Source: Treponema sp. UBA4319 (lineage in GTDB: Bacteria > Spirochaetota > Spirochaetia > Treponematales > Treponemataceae). From it: a stretch of 41,170 nucleotides of DNA. The translations under genes and the position numbers were made by a program. Position 1 is the stretch's first letter, and every line of letters starts with the position of its first letter. The notes beneath the pieces were generated by a model. The model worked only from the letters and a program-made list of their open reading frames with translations, made no database searches and had not been told where the DNA came from. The stretch spans positions 1-41,170 of the forward strand of contig DGUD01000046.1 in the NCBI GenBank assembly GCA_002393865.1. Reading direction: 5' to 3'. This document shows positions 41,111 through 41,170 of the stretch, piece after piece.

Positions 41111-41139
41111 ATTGTAGCACCAATAGTTTTTTTTTACAA
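41111..41139 (-). promoter_or_regulatory. Promoter of the purine permease gene
   Basis: On the minus strand, TTGTAA (41139-41134, 4/6) and TACAAT (41116-41111, 5/6) are spaced 17 bp. The predicted start near 41104 leaves about 30 nt of leader, too short for a purine riboswitch. Confidence 0.65.
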
Positions 41140-41170
41140 TTTCCAGAGCTGTATATTGACAAAAAAAAAG

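Noticed and set aside
41074..41139. Purine riboswitch upstream of the permease gene
   Set aside because: The predicted leader is only about 30 nt, too short for the aptamer, and no aptamer core is seen.
1..41170. CRISPR arrays, insertion sequences, prophage or integrative elements
   Set aside because: No regular direct repeats, transposase, integrase, phage or conjugation genes were seen; gene content is mainly core.

Overview
The window looks like a chromosomal core segment of a treponeme or close spirochaete relative with a GC-rich genome (I estimate mid-50s % GC by eye). The main evidence is gene order. A dnaG-rpoD-zinc ribbon-TPR-mreB-mreC-mreD-pbp2-rodA run, all on the + strand, matches the order I remember for Treponema pallidum TP0492-TP0501 (from memory, not searched). 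Relaxed spirochaete-style lipoprotein signals, several secreted proteins of no clear family, a PilZ protein and GTG/TTG starts also fit. I see no insertion sequence, integrase, prophage or CRISPR array.

Layout. 1-86: the 3' end of a tRNA-Tyr gene and its terminator. 174-6084: a macromolecular-synthesis block (metallo-beta-lactamase-fold hydrolase, mltG, dnaG, rpoD). 6148-8576: a coiled-coil zinc-ribbon protein with its own promoter, the RNase P RNA gene rnpB, and a membrane-anchored TPR protein. 8613-17109: an elongasome operon (mreB, mreC, mreD, PBP2, rodA) whose last gene is a large radical-SAM/DUF2344 fusion, with most junctions overlapping. 17170-20056: two alpha/beta hydrolases facing each other, a small lipoprotein and an AT-rich palindromic spacer. 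20057-25306: mfd (minus) divergent from a secreted protein and a zinc-ribbon membrane protein. 25368-28093: an HD-domain phosphohydrolase, a secreted family I.5-like lipase lipoprotein and a multi-pass membrane protein. 28121-36725, all on the minus strand: PilZ-HEAT-like-ComEC, rsmA, yggS-small membrane protein-rluD-second pseudouridine synthase, then tRNA-Leu and a DUF3267 metalloprotease-like gene. 36770-39169 (+): a CPBP protease and thrC with tandem promoters and a strong terminator. 39178-41139 (minus): dCMP deaminase and an NCS2-type purine permease.

Promoters are easy to read here. I find about a dozen -35/-10 pairs, most with exactly 17 bp spacing and boxes close to TTGACA/TATAAT. 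The most unusual signal is inside dnaG. A near-perfect promoter (3246-3274) is followed about 50 bp later by a perfect 10-bp terminator hairpin with six T's (3324-3362), all within the reading frame and just upstream of rpoD. That arrangement predicts either an approximately 80-nt RNA embedded in dnaG or an attenuator controlling rpoD. A second pattern is that several envelope-protein genes (19858, 26201, 36770) have well-spaced promoters that put the transcription start at or within about 8 nt of the ATG and have no ribosome binding site, so they are predicted leaderless mRNAs.

As a whole the segment couples replication priming, sigma factor, RNA processing (RNase P, pseudouridine synthases, RsmA), cell-wall elongation and envelope lipoproteins. 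All domain calls come from reading motifs in the translations; no database search was run.
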